A stretch of DNA of 64,000 bases, from the NCBI RefSeq assembly GCF_022605165.1, contig NC_063068.1, forward strand, positions 3,968,001-4,032,000, given 5' to 3'. Every line of letters starts with the position of its first letter. Within the stretch, counting starts at the first letter, position 1. The translations under genes and the position numbers were made by a program. Below, in pieces: positions 24,580-36,200 of the stretch. Under the pieces are notes generated by a model. It searched no databases. It saw only the letters and a program-made list of their open reading frames with translations, and was not told the origin of the DNA. The stretch comes from Purpureocillium takamizusanense (lineage: Eukaryota > Ascomycota > Sordariomycetes > Hypocreales > Ophiocordycipitaceae).

Positions 24580-24598
24580 CAAAGTACTTCGTACTTTG
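24580..24598. other. CAAAGTAC-TTC-GTACTTTG hairpin
   Basis: An 8-bp perfect stem with a 3-nt loop, about 110 nt after the OGG1 stop. It contains one copy of TACTTCGTA. It is more likely a copy of the dispersed palindrome than a bacterial-type terminator. Confidence 0.75.
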
Positions 24599-24958
24599 TA
24601 GAGAGCTAAATGGTAGGACGGAAGAGATCGGGCTGCACCGTGACCCAAGGCCTTGTTTAGAAACACCAAATATCAATATCTATGACCATAATAGGGCTAA
24701 AGTCGACATTATCCTGGAGTTGGCATTCACTCATCCGCCTTTATAGTGATTCAGTGATGTCCAGGGTATGGTGGGTTGCTGACCTGGCTTGCCGCAGCGA
24801 GCGTTGGGCCTTTCTGCCAGCTGCGCACCCACACGGCTAAACATCGGCAGATAAGCCAGCTTTGAATCCTCGACTTTTTGCCGCCTCACTTCCTCAGGTC
24901 TGGGCAAAGCTTCTCTGCAACAAACCTCGCCCCCCCTCCCCGCGTCAGCTGCCCATCC

Positions 24959-25009
24959 ATGTGCGACGGCATCACCGAGACCTCCCCTTGCAGCTTGGAA
25001 CCGGGATGA
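24959..25009 (+). other. Candidate uORF in SF3B1 leader
   Basis: ATG to TGA encodes MCDGITETSPCSLEPG, ending 23 nt before the SF3B1 start and out of frame with it (offset 74 nt). It is relevant only if transcription starts upstream of 24959, which I cannot see. Confidence 0.35.
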
Positions 25010-25032
25010 GCTTCGGGAATCGCTGAGTCAAG

Positions 25033-28000
25033 ATGTCTGACGCGGATTTTCGAGCTGTCACCAAGAGCCAGCAGGAGCGGAACGCGGCTGCGGCGGCCAA
25101 GAAGGGCTCGCGAGGGATCGAGGCTGCCGCCCAACGCACCGACTCGACGCGCCAGAAGCTCACCGACAACGCAGACAGAGACCTCTACGAAAAAGATGCT
25201 GGCGACAAATATGCTGGATACCACACTTCCCTTCCCATGGGTGATGACGATGATGACGCGCCTGAAGACACCACGCGCCGCCTCGTCGGCCAGTACACGG
25301 CTTCCCGAGAAATGATTGACGAGTTTGCTCGCGGCGATGGTGTTGAAGAGGAAGACATCCTGGCAAACCGAGGCGAGAAAAGCGGCCGCATCATCGACCG
25401 CGAGACCGACTATCAGAAGCGTCGGTTCAACCGTGTCCTCACGCCGACAAGGGCCGATCCGTTCGCGGAGAATCGACAGGCCGGGGCTGCCGAAAATGGC
25501 ACGACGTACCGCGAGATCATGGAGAGTCAGGAGCTCGACAGGGAGGAGGAACGCGTGCGACGCGCGATTCAAGCCAAGCAGGCCGAGAACGAGGCGACCG
25601 AGAATGGCGAGCTCCGACCCACCTTGCAGCATCCTGACAAAGAGAATGAAGATGCTGGGTCTACAGAAGCCGTCACTGCTGGTCGAAAGCGCAAGAAGAG
25701 ATGGGACGTCTCGTCGGCCCCCAACGATGAAAAGCCCCAGGCCGAGGCTGCCGCCGCGCCGACAAAGCGATCTCGGTGGGACGAGATCCCTACTTTACCC
25801 GAAAAGCAACGTTCTCGATGGGATCAGGCACCTTCAGCGACGCCGATGGCCAACTCTGGCCAGGCGACGCCGGCACCGGCTTCTCAGATCCCCAGCTTAC
25901 CCGTTGCGTTTGGGACCGATGCCGGTCGTAGCTTTGGCATCAGCGACGAGGAGCTTGACCTTCTCCTCCCAGGAGAGGACCAAGGCTACAAGATACTGGA
26001 ATTTCCCCCTGGATTTGTGCAGCTGCGAGCGCCATCACATCGGGCCATGGCCACTCCTGCGCCCGCGAGTGGTTTCATGATGCAGGATCCGGACCAAGTG
26101 CGTCTTGGCGGTGCCCCGATGGCCGCAGAGATCAGCGGTGTCGGTGATTTGCAGTTTCTGAAGCCTGAAGATATGAACTACTTTGGCAAGCTGAACGACG
26201 GCGCCGACGAGAGCTCCCTGTCCGTGGACGAATTGAAGGAGAGAAAGATCATGAAACTTCTCCTCAAGATCAAGAACGGAACGCCACCGATGCGCAAGAC
26301 TGCACTACGACAAATCACCGATAATGCACGCCAGTTTGGCGCGGGGCCATTATTTGCTCAGATCTTGCCTCTGCTCATGGAGAAGACCCTCGAAGAGCAG
26401 GAGCGCCATTTGCTTGTCAAAGTCATCGATCGTATCCTGTACAAGCTGGACGATTTGGTTCGGCCATATGTGCATAAGATCCTCGTCGTCATCGAGCCGC
26501 TGCTCATCGACCAAGACTACTACGCACGAGTCGAAGGTCGAGAGATCATCTCCAACGTGGCCAAGGCGGCGGGTCTCGCGACCATGATTAGCGTCATGAG
26601 ACCGGACATCGACAACGTTGACGACTACGTGAGGAACACCACTGCGAGAGCATTTGCAGTTGTGGCATCTGCGCTTTCTATCCCGGCTCTGCTCCCGTTC
26701 CTTAGAGCGGTATGCGGAAGCAAGAAGTCGTGGCATGCCCGGCACACCGGTGTCAAGATTGTCCAGCAGATTGCTATTCTCATGGGCTGCGCAATTTTGC
26801 CACACTTGAAGGGCCTGGTCGACTGCATCGCGCCGAACCTGAATGATGAGCAAACAAAGGTGCGCACAGTGACCAGTCTCGCCATCGCTGCGCTGGCTGA
26901 AGCATCCAACCCATATGGTATCGAGAGCTTCGACGAAATCCTCAACCCTCTCTGGACGGGCGCGCGAAAGCAGCGCGGCAAGGGCTTGGCCGGATTTCTT
27001 AAAGCCGTTGGCTTCATCATCCCGTTGATGGATGAGGAGTACGCCAACTACTATACGACGCAAATTATGGAGATTCTTCTGAGGGAATTCTCGTCGCCCG
27101 ACGAAGAAATGAAGAAGGTGGTTCTCAAAGTGGTCTCGCAGTGCGCAGCAACCAAGGGAGTGGCCGCCAACTACCTCAAGGACCATGTTCTGGACGATTT
27201 CTTCAAGAGTTTTTGGGTGAGACGTATGGCGCTGGACAAGCGCAACTACAAGCAAGTCGTGGAAACAACTGTCGACATTGGCCAGAAGGTGGGAGTGAGC
27301 GAGATCCTTGAGAGGATCGTCGACAACCTCAAAGATGAAAGCGAACCTTATCGCAAGATGACGGTCGAGACAATCGAGAAGATCATCAGCAGTCTGGGTG
27401 CGGCGGACGTGGACGAGCGCCTGGAAGAGCGACTTGTGGATGGCATTCTCTACGCGTTCCAAGAGCAGACGGTTGAGGACATCGTGATCCTAAACGGATT
27501 TGGCTCCGTGGTCAACGCCCTTGGAGACCGTTGCGGTCCCTTCCTGCCGCAGATTACGAGCACTATCCTGTGGCGCCTGAACAACAAGTCGCCCACGGTC
27601 AGACAGCAAGCGGCGGATCTGATCTCTCGCATTGCCATGGTCATGAAACAATGCGGCGAAGACGAGCTGATGGGCAAGCTTGGCGTGGTGCTCTACGAGT
27701 ACCTCGGCGAGGAATATCCAGAGGTACTCGGCTCCATTTTGGGTGCGCTACGATCAATTGTTACCGTCGTGGGCATTGCTCAGATGCAACCACCCATCAA
27801 AGATCTCCTGCCGCGTCTCACCCCAATTCTCCGCAATCGTCACGAGAAGGTGCAGGAGAACACCATCGATTTGGTCGGACGTATCGCGGATCGCGGACCC
27901 GAGAGCGTCAACGCGCGAGAGTGGATGCGCATCTGCTTCGAGCTCCTGGACATGCTCAAAGCACACAAGAAGGGTATCCGGCGAGCCGCCAACAACACAT

Positions 28001-28665
28001 TCGGTTTCATTGCCAAGGCCATCGGCCCCCAGGATGTCTTGGCCACGCTGCTGAGCAACCTCCGAGTTCAGGAGCGACAGTCGCGAGTCAACACGGCCGT
28101 CGCCATCGGCATCGTCGCAGAGACCTGCGCGCCCTTCACCGTGCTTCCTGCGCTTATGAACGAGTACCGGGTGCCCGAGCTCAACGTGCAAAACGGCGTG
28201 CTCAAGGCGCTGTCATTCCTCTTCGAGTACATTGGCGAGATGGGCAAGGACTACGTCTATGCTGTTACGCCTTTGCTCGAGGACGCGCTCATCGATCGCG
28301 ACCAGGTCCACCGTCAGACTGCAGCGTCGGTCGTCAAGCACATTGCTCTCGGCGTCGTGGGCCTTGGCTGCGAGGATGCCATGGTCCATCTCCTCAACCT
28401 TCTGTACCCGAACCTGTTCGAAACAAGCCCGCACGTCATTGATCGCATCATCGAAGCCATCGAGGGCATCCGCATGGCTGTCGGACCCGGCGTGGTGCTC
28501 AACTATGTCTGGGCCGGCCTCTTCCACCCGGCCAGAAAGGTCCGTACGCCGTACTGGCGGCTCTACAACGATGCCTACATCCAGGGCGCAGACTCCATGG
28601 TTCCATACTACCCGAACCTGGAAGAGGAAACGTTGGATAGGTCGGAGCTGGGTATTCTGCTGTAA
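25033..28665 (+). CDS. SF3B1: Splicing factor 3B subunit 1 (SF3B1/Hsh155/Prp10)
   Basis: Largest HEAT-repeat subunit of U2 snRNP SF3b; clamps the branch-point duplex. A single uninterrupted exon of 1,210 residues, about 94 shorter than human SF3B1, with the difference mostly in the N-terminus. The N-terminal third is charged and disordered and holds three RW-type U2AF-ligand motifs: KKRWD (W224), KRSRWDE (W249) and RSRWDQ (W263). HEAT repeats run from about 390 to the end. The residue equivalent to human hot-spot K700 is K609 in DEQTKVRTV. In the splice-modulator pocket K1071 and R1074 are kept (K980, R983), but the V1078 position is N987 ([14 protein letters not shown]). The C-terminus is [10 protein letters not shown]. 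It lies 563 bp downstream of OGG1 and close to its functional partner U2AF2. Confidence 0.99.
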   Translation: MSDADFRAVTKSQQERNAAAAAKKGSRGIEAAAQRTDSTRQKLTDNADRDLYEKDAGDKYAGYHTSLPMGDDDDDAPEDTTRRLVGQYTASREMIDEFARGDGVEEEDILANRGEKSGRIIDRETDYQKRRFNRVLTPTRADPFAENRQAGAAENGTTYREIMESQELDREEERVRRAIQAKQAENEATENGELRPTLQHPDKENEDAGSTEAVTAGRKRKKRWDVSSAPNDEKPQAEAAAAPTKRSRWDEIPTLPEKQRSRWDQAPSATPMANSGQATPAPASQIPSLPVAFGTDAGRSFGISDEELDLLLPGEDQGYKILEFPPGFVQLRAPSHRAMATPAPASGFMMQDPDQVRLGGAPMAAEISGVGDLQFLKPEDMNYFGKLNDGADESSLSVDELKERKIMKLLLKIKNGTPPMRKTALRQITDNARQFGAGPLFAQILPLLMEKTLEEQERHLLVKVIDRILYKLDDLVRPYVHKILVVIEPLLIDQDYYARVEGREIISNVAKAAGLATMISVMRPDIDNVDDYVRNTTARAFAVVASALSIPALLPFLRAVCGSKKSWHARHTGVKIVQQIAILMGCAILPHLKGLVDCIAPNLNDEQTKVRTVTSLAIAALAEASNPYGIESFDEILNPLWTGARKQRGKGLAGFLKAVGFIIPLMDEEYANYYTTQIMEILLREFSSPDEEMKKVVLKVVSQCAATKGVAANYLKDHVLDDFFKSFWVRRMALDKRNYKQVVETTVDIGQKVGVSEILERIVDNLKDESEPYRKMTVETIEKIISSLGAADVDERLEERLVDGILYAFQEQTVEDIVILNGFGSVVNALGDRCGPFLPQITSTILWRLNNKSPTVRQQAADLISRIAMVMKQCGEDELMGKLGVVLYEYLGEEYPEVLGSILGALRSIVTVVGIAQMQPPIKDLLPRLTPILRNRHEKVQENTIDLVGRIADRGPESVNAREWMRICFELLDMLKAHKKGIRRAANNTFGFIAKAIGPQDVLATLLSNLRVQERQSRVNTAVAIGIVAETCAPFTVLPALMNEYRVPELNVQNGVLKALSFLFEYIGEMGKDYVYAVTPLLEDALIDRDQVHRQTAASVVKHIALGVVGLGCEDAMVHLLNLLYPNLFETSPHVIDRIIEAIEGIRMAVGPGVVLNYVWAGLFHPARKVRTPYWRLYNDAYIQGADSMVPYYPNLEEETLDRSELGILL

Positions 28666-29255
28666 TTTTGGGGAGTGAGCCGGATCGAGGCGAAAGGCTC
28701 TCCGTCGGAGGGAAAGGTGTTATGGACATAATGTATGAGTTCGGGGAGCCGGAAAGATCGGGGGGCTATCTCGGGGGCTGCACGAAGATGGCGCGGCATG
28801 GCATTCGCAACCGGCGTTGGGATTAGGCAGCCTGTTATGTAGAATGTTTGTACAACGTACCTACGATGTTTTTCTTCCTCGAGGTGCAGCGAGCCCCCTG
28901 TCCCTCTCCCTTTGTGTCGCGTTGCGCGGCCTCGTTGGTGGTCGCATAGCCAAGGCAGGACTGTCATGCTGAGAGCTTTTGCCTCGTCGTCATTTCTTGC
29001 GCCTTGTGTCAACCTCGGCTGCCTCCGAAGAATCCGTCCGTCCCTGTGGAGGCTCAATCAACCTGCCCAGCCTGTCTGCGCCCCCCCCCTTCCTTCCGTA
29101 TCTGGCCCGCCCGCGATCAAGGGGGGCCATGCCATGCCCATGCCATGCCACGGGTCGTACAGCAGCACCAGCAGGAGCAACAGCATGGAGACTGCACAGG
29201 ATAAGATGGCAGATGGCAGCGCAGGATGCCAACGTTACTACCCTTTTTGCAGCAG

Positions 29256-29303
29256 TACCACCACCACCACCACCACCACCACCACCATCATCATCACCAC
29301 CAC
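29256..29303. repeat. (CCA)n/(TCA)n microsatellite
   Basis: About twelve CCA units followed by ATC/ACC units. Non-coding. Confidence 0.9.
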
Positions 29304-29790
29304 AGGATGACGGGGTAATAAATAAGGCGAGGCAGGGCACGCAGGGCAGGCACGCCCCCCTCCACACCCCCCGGTGAGGATTCATTCCAATGCCATTCCC
29401 CCGGAGAGTGACACCTACGTCATGCGTCTCGCACGCTGGCTGGCGTTGCGCTGCCCCAGTGCAGTCGCCGCGAGCCATCATCCATCCCCTTGTTCGTGAG
29501 GGTGAGTGAAGCACGATCCGGATGACTTGACTTGTGGTGCTTGCCTTGCCTTGCCTGCCTTGCCACCCTCTTCGCTGGGCCACCGTCTCATTCCTCACTC
29601 AAGCTTTCTCTCACCGTGAAACCCCCTTCACCCTTCCCCCCTATATCGCCACCACCACCACTCCCCTAGCTCGGGCAAGTGCTTCCCCTTGGTCAGGCGC
29701 CGGCAGGGTGCAAGGCCGCCCAGCAGCACAGTACGGCGCGTTTGCGGTACTACTGGTACCGACTGTGAGTACAGCGCTTGAGGGCCCTGC

Positions 29791-29827
29791 TGCGGTGCTG
29801 TGTATGTGCTGTGCTGTGCTGTGCTGC
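29791..29827. repeat. (GCTGT)n pentanucleotide repeat
   Basis: Four to six tandem GTGCT/GCTGT pentamers with one interruption, non-coding. Confidence 0.75.
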
Positions 29828-29957
29828 ACGTTCTTGGCCTTTGGTTTCGGGCACCGAGACATACATACAGGTGTGTGGTGGACGGACATGGACAGGCGGA
29901 CGGATCGATGCAAAGCCCCCTCCCCCCCCTCTCCTCCCCTTCCCCTCCACTCAGTCC

Positions 29958-29990
29958 TTGTCGTCGTCGTCGTCGTCGTCGTCGTTGTCG
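29958..29990. repeat. (GTC)n microsatellite
   Basis: About ten GTC units with one GTT, non-coding. Confidence 0.9.
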
Positions 29991-30794
29991 GCAAGCTGCG
30001 GCAAAGAAGCAACAGACAAGCATTCAACGGCGTCAGCGGAGCGTAATTTGAACGGGCAGGCCAGAAACAGGATGGCGTGGGCTTGTCAGCACACCACACG
30101 CAGACGCAGACGCATGCACGCACGCTCGCAGTTCACTCCGACATACAGTAGTACGTGCCGTTCTGCGCGGCGCCGTGTCATGCATCATGCACCTACACGT
30201 CGCCCGCTGGGATGCATTTCCAGGCGGCGTCGCTGGCGGCGGCAGCGCTACGGCTGCTGGGGTTTCCTCCATGGGTGGCTAATTCCCGCAGTGGCCGCCG
30301 CCACGCCGCGCGCCGCCTCCCGGCAGCATGTATGCACGACTTTGTATGATGCAACGGCCGACTGACCGCAGCTGGAGAGAGGCGGACTGGCGCGCCTAGC
30401 CGTCTTCTTGACCACTGTCGCAAGCGATGCGGGATGACGCCTCGGCTCAGCTCCAACGGGCAAGACAAGGTGACCCCAGGCCTCGAGGTCCATATCGTGC
30501 AAAGGTATCAACGATGCGCCCGCAGACGCCGTTGGAGCCAGATGCGACTGCGGCGTTGGCAATTGCAACCGTTGCCGAAAATTGTTCGCGACGGACGCGC
30601 TCATAAACTCTGAGCCCGTGGACGAAGCGACCGAAGGCGGTGCGACAACCAGGCGAGTCGGCGCTCGAACAGGCACCGCTGCCACTTGTTGGCGCGCCAC
30701 GCGTGGTCGCCGACGGGCAAAACAAAACGGCTCTCATGCCGTCCGTTCGACAGGTGTTTGCTTCTTTGAACACTGGAGTCGTCGAGCAAGCAAG

Positions 30795-30812
30795 GCTGCT
30801 GCTGCTGCTGCT
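30795..30812. repeat. (CTG)n microsatellite
   Basis: Five to six CTG units, non-coding. Confidence 0.85.
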
Positions 30813-33200
30813 CGTCCGAGGCTGGTGCGCGCACACTGGCTGGAATGAAGGATAGCGTCACGCCGATATCTGCCGACGCCGGCAGACGCAGACAGGGCAG
30901 CGGCAAGCGGCGGTATTATCCGTTCCCCTTTTCTTGACGCCAAACAACAGCCACGATTCTAGGGGGCGCCGCCCCGTTGCCGTTTGTCTCGGCGGCTCTG
31001 CGGGTGGACCATCAAAGTCCGAAAAGCCACACCCTATCCTCGACGGGGCGTGCAGTCTTTCTCTGTTGAGGAGATTCCCCGGGGGAGGGACATGACGCTG
31101 CAGCCAACACTCGCATGTTGAATTGACTGGTTGGCTTGACCTGGTTTGGGAAGGGTTGGGGCTTGAGCATATGCTTGACAAATACTTCCATACACAGGCA
31201 GGGCAAGAAAAGGTTTGTGACAGATTTCGATCGTGCCCGTGCTGGGGGAAGCGAGACGAGGACAACCTGGGGAGGGGGGAGGCCGGTGTCACGGTACCGG
31301 TGCTTGGCGGCAAATTCGTCTGAGACACCGTTTTTAGTCTTACGGTGTCGGCCGAGTGAAAAGAAGCGCAAGACTTGGCTTCCGTGACGGTCCATGTGCC
31401 AAGCTTTTTGGACCTTACCGGCCGGGAGATGTGCAAAGAGACTCTGCGGGAGCTTTCACCTAGGTCCAAGCGCTCGACGAAGCGAAACGAGGATAACTAG
31501 CGAGCGGGCGGTGGTGGTCGGTGGACGCTGTCCGACCTGGCGTGGGGAGAGAGGGAGCCCCGTAAGTAAGCAAGCAACCCTTCGGCTACACAGGCCATCA
31601 GCCTTGTATCACATCCGTGATGACTTCGCGTTGAATAAGTGGGCGAGCCTTTTCCTACTAGGAATATTCTTGTGCACCGACCTGAGTACTAGTCAGCGAT
31701 GACTGGCGCGATAGTGCCTGAGTACCGTTGTTTATATCGTATAGCGGGTAACATTTGTCCGACGTTTCAAGGCCGTCCTGAATAGGAAAGAGCATGCCTC
31801 TTTTGCAGCCAGAAGCCTGAGTTGGGGACAACCGTCGCGGGTATGGGCAATTGTCCTGCCTCCGTGCTGGTGCTGACATTCGCGAGGTATCATATGCGAC
31901 GATGAGTGCTCAATGCACCCCTGTCATCTCGGATGTATCCAGACAGGCTGCTGGCTCCAGGTTGCGCCGCGCAAGGTGTTGGTGGCTCTCATAAAGCCTT
32001 TTAATATCCCAGGAGCCTGGTAACGAGAAACGATGTCGCAAGCTGTCTGAATCAAGCTGTTGGCATTCTAGAAGTTTAAGCAAATGCCCCGAGTGCACGA
32101 TCGCACTGCCCGCGCGGGCTCTCATCCGTTTGTTGAACCGTCCAAGGACATCCGCGACCCGGGTATTCCATTCGGTGAAACTACAAGGTTTTGTCACTAC
32201 TATGTCACCGGACTGTGCACTCTTTCGGATTTCCCATGTCGTGCGAAAGTGCTGTTAGTCAGAGTGAGGCACCGTTCCCGATGGAGGCAATCGAAGGTCG
32301 CTGTTTGTGGTGGCCTGCATGACAGGGCCATCATACGTATCAGATGATCGATGATTGTCAGGGACCGATCGGCCAAGCCACTTCGCGACGGGAACATTGG
32401 CATCGTACCTTGCCACCCCTGATGATGACGGTCTTTGTCGATCGCCACGTGCTTGGAGTGTCATGTTGATGTGAATATCGAACAGGTTCATGTGCCACGA
32501 GGCGGATGTGTATGAGATGAGCATTCTGGAGTAGGGGTCGGCTTGCGTGCACGCTTGGGGAGGTCAAGCAGTGAAAGAAGTGACGCCCAACCGCCCAATT
32601 CCATGACGGAGCTCCATCCCCGGGAAGAGGGCGCCATCTTCTCGCTCGCCGGCCTCGAGCTTGTAGCATTGATGCTGACGCCGGTCGGACTTGGGTACTC
32701 AACCTGACGGCCCAGCGGTGGCGACATGGCCGTGGTTTGGGAAGCCATGAGTAGAAGCCAAGATACCATAGACTTGTCCCGTTGGTGAAAGTCCAAGTAA
32801 AGCCCGATCGAGGTCGCCGACTTGCGCAAGTGCTTGGGCGGCCCTGCGCTGGGTGGATTCGTTTTGCCGGGCCCCAAAGTCTGGGATGCCGGGGCCAACG
32901 ATGCAAGTTGGGGTGCCAGAGATTGCCTCGCGGACGCCCGTGCGCATGATCCCTGCTGCTGCCGACGAGCCCCCCCGTTCGCCTCGGAGCAGGGCGGGCA
33001 TGGTTTCTTTTCCTCTTGTCTCCAACTGCCTGCAACTGAATGCTTTCGGCCCGAGGACCCATCAAGGACATCTCGCCTTGACAGAGAGTTAATTTCGATG
33101 GAGGACCTCGCAACGGATGGAAGTCTATGTTGGCCACGAGTCAAGGCGGTTGAGATAGCCATCTGCTGGTCTGCACCGTACAGTAGTTGGTCGCAACGTT

Positions 33201-36200
33201 GAGCACTGTATACGTACGTCTGGATGCATGGACAGCGCACTCCGCAATGCGTTCCTCAGCCTGGACGGAAGATTCACTCACGTTTGCCGGACCGGACCTG
33301 CCGCACCTCTGCGACCCCCCCGCCCCGGCATGCTGCTGCGTCTGTGGGGTTCGAGCAACAGCCTGTTCCCCAGAACAAACACACATGCGCGCGCGCAGGG
33401 AGTGCGGACAGGGTGGCCATCGTGTTTACTGTACGAAGTAAATCGTAGACAGGATGGCCGGGGTGATTAGCGGATAGCGGTCGTCGGCCATCTGATTTGT
33501 CTCACGGCATCGTATTGCCAGGCCAAGGAGGCTGTAAAGTGAGGTGGTGACCGTGGCCGCCATGGCCGTCTTGGTGAGCGGCCAGCCAGCGTTGGCAACC
33601 AAGCGAGGATAAGTGACAGCATCCAACCTCACGGATTCTGTCACCGCTCAAGTTGGGGGCATGCATCGCGCACAGGTGCGACCGAGCTTGGATTGCGTGC
33701 CGGGGCGCAACCCGGTACGTATCCCGTCAACCCGTACCAACGTAATTCGCGGTGTGCACCGCACCTGCCGTTTTCTTTGCCTGGGACTGCGTAACTACGT
33801 ACTCGGCAATGGCTTCCCGGCCGGAATGTGGGACTTGCCGGTGATGCTGCGGAAGGAGCGACCACCACTACCACTACCGGCTCATCTCGTTCGCAATGTA
33901 CCCCCGGTACTACTAGGTAAACTGGCAGGCAGGTCATGTCACACAGTTTCCCTTCCAGGCTGCCCAGCTGTAGCAGCGACTTGGCGTGCTTTGCATATTC
34001 GTAGGTGCGCACGAAAGCCCCTGTCCGCTTGAATCCTGCCCCCTGCAAGATCTCGACACGGCTGCCTGGCAACCTCGGAGACCCTCATGTTATTGATGCC
34101 GCCATCCTGTCGGGATAGATACTCTCTCCAGTTGGCTTTTGACAGCAGTAGCGCACTGCCGAGTGTTGGACAGTGACTGGGGGACTGCAATCTCGGTCGT
34201 GTGATTAGCCTGCCAAGGCGTGCGTCAATCGAGGACCCATGCAGCCAGGGGTCAAGAACCTTCGATTGGTGCGTTTCAGCAGGCCCAATACGGCCTACTG
34301 CATCTCTTCCCGGCAAGCGGGGCAGCTCGATCAAGGTGGCGGAGAGGTGAATGTAGAAAGGTCACTTCCAATCGCGGAGGCCAACTTGCTTATCCGGACT
34401 GGGCGCCGTAGGGCATTGGACCCCTTTGGTCCAACGTCGGCCTCGAGCAGTACCAGCACCATATGTCGGTTTTCTTCAGGCGGCAGCCAAATCCTCCCAT
34501 CTTCGACCAAAGGGACCTCGAGGCGCCGCAGTAGTTACTGGCCACTAACAGCCGTCTCCCCCCCTCCCCCCGGGCGCGGAGCAGTTGCGTCCACCAAGAT
34601 GTCTAGTGGCGTGGGGGCGTTGCACCCGTCTTCTCCCTGCTCGCCGGCTGGAGGATACAGGGTGGATCCCAAAGGGCAGAATCGCTGTTACAACGGACAT
34701 ACCCCAGGTGAGAGAGGTGAGCCGTGAGCACTCGAGCAGGTACATACAAGCAGCTTCTGCACTGCCCGCGTCCCGGCTCCGTGGTGTCGTATTCGATGCG
34801 GTGGGTTCGCCGTACCCAAAGTACCCAACAATCGGGGGCAAGGTACCTGGGGATATGGGACCGGGGACTGCAAACGAAGCCAGCGCAGGCATTGCGGGGG
34901 ATGCCCGAGTCGTTCGCCCGGCCGAGAGGCTCATGAGATTGGCGACGGGTGGCGCGCGGCCGGCCGACGGGTGGCCACCGCCCCAGGCTCATCCTGGGTG
35001 CTCGGGCGGTGCACCACGCTCAGCATGCCGCATGGGGGCATTCGCACATTCACGACGAGAGGCAAGGACCGCCAGCCAAAGAGGCAGAGCTCGTCGGCGA
35101 TTTCACATGAGGCCAAAGCCTTGCGCGGAACCGTTCGCCCGGGTAATTTTGGATCCCCACGGACCAGGGCAGATGCCGGCAGCACATTCATGCATACCGA
35201 CCGTCACCCAATGGTCTCCGCTCCCTCCATTGCTGGCTGAGGCGATGCGATGCGGAGGAGACTGCTCTCCGACCCGCGCTTCCGCCATCATGCGGCCAGT
35301 TCTCTGGTGTTGTGCGCGAAGGCGCGAGACCGCCGGGGCCGTGCCCGAGAAAGGAGTAGGCACCCATCCATCCGTCCTTTTCGAGCGAGCCGACTGTCAT
35401 GGTGAATGGCGCACCAGCGGCGCCGGGTAAGTGCCTTGACGACCTTTGGCTAGCGCAGAGTCGGAACTACTCCATGTCTGGTCCAGCGTTGAAGTTGGGG
35501 ATGCTTTGGGATGCGGATGCGCCTTAACGCCGACCTGTCGACTCGGCGGGCTGGAGAGCTTTCACTCATTGGGAGGCCCCACCATGCCCACCGCCACGGG
35601 ACCGTCCATGTTGGAACAGTTGAGCGCTGACGACTGCGCACTACTTTGAGCACCTGTGCGCGTGGAGGAGGTGCACGGCCGTGGATGCGATTCAGCGGCA
35701 AGTCTGCAAAGGCTCATTAGATCCCCGCGGTTGGCTTCACATCCACCCTACTCGATCGGGTCTTTGGTGCAGGGGACCGAGCGGACGGAACCCCCAACCT
35801 GGGGCACGAGCCATCCTCATGACCCGAGAGCCTGGCGACCCTTGGGCCGCACGGCACTGATGGCGCAATCTTGTCTCTCTGCCGGACGGACGGTCGGTCC
35901 TCACCTGGTCACCGCGGCGGACAAGGGCAGAAGCCTCTGCTAGAAGCCGGCCGTTACGCGTCCGTAGTATCGGTGTGGTGAAAAGCAACGGGGATCTTGC
36001 GGCTAAGGAGGAAACGGGCTCGAGAAAAGCAAGCCTCGGCCGAATTGGGCCAACCTCACCTGGATCCCGCAGCCTCGCCGAGCACCGACGTTGACTTTGC
36101 GTTCCGTAGCGTGTCAACCTGCCCTGACATGGCCCCCTGCCTCATTGACCCTTCCAAGTGTAAACAGCTGTCTATTCTGTCATGCTCCTGTCACCCGCGG

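Larger units (their letters stand above)
24470..25032. other. OGG1-SF3B1 spacer
   Basis: Holds the OGG1 3' end, a GTAC-stem hairpin, and the SF3B1 promoter and leader. A short upstream ORF at 24959-25009 encodes 16 residues and ends 23 nt before the SF3B1 ATG. Nothing else is recognised. Confidence 0.6.
28666..33200. other. Gene-free region downstream of SF3B1
   Basis: No gene is supported. The first hundred bases are the SF3B1 3' UTR. A C/T-rich plus-strand stretch at about 29560-29680 looks like a leader but is not followed by a convincing frame. Microsatellites at 29256, 29791, 29958 and 30795 are listed separately. Competing frames on both strands (for example 30248-30700 minus, 30858-31469 minus and 32358-33240 minus) have no recognised motifs. 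Confidence 0.5.

Noticed and set aside
24580..24598. Hairpin as intrinsic terminator of OGG1
   Set aside because: Eukaryotic context. There is no U-tract, and the same GTAC-cored hairpins occur far from genes.
29256..29990. Regular repeats that might suggest a CRISPR-like array
   Set aside because: They are simple triplet and pentamer microsatellites with no spacers, in a eukaryotic genome.
32358..33240. Overlapping minus-strand frames of ~250 residues
   Set aside because: Three frames of similar length overlap without any recognisable motif or clear ATG context.
34585..35430. 281-residue plus-strand frame in the large gap
   Set aside because: No domain, Arg/Ala/Pro-rich composition and competing minus-strand frames. 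No splice-supported extension.
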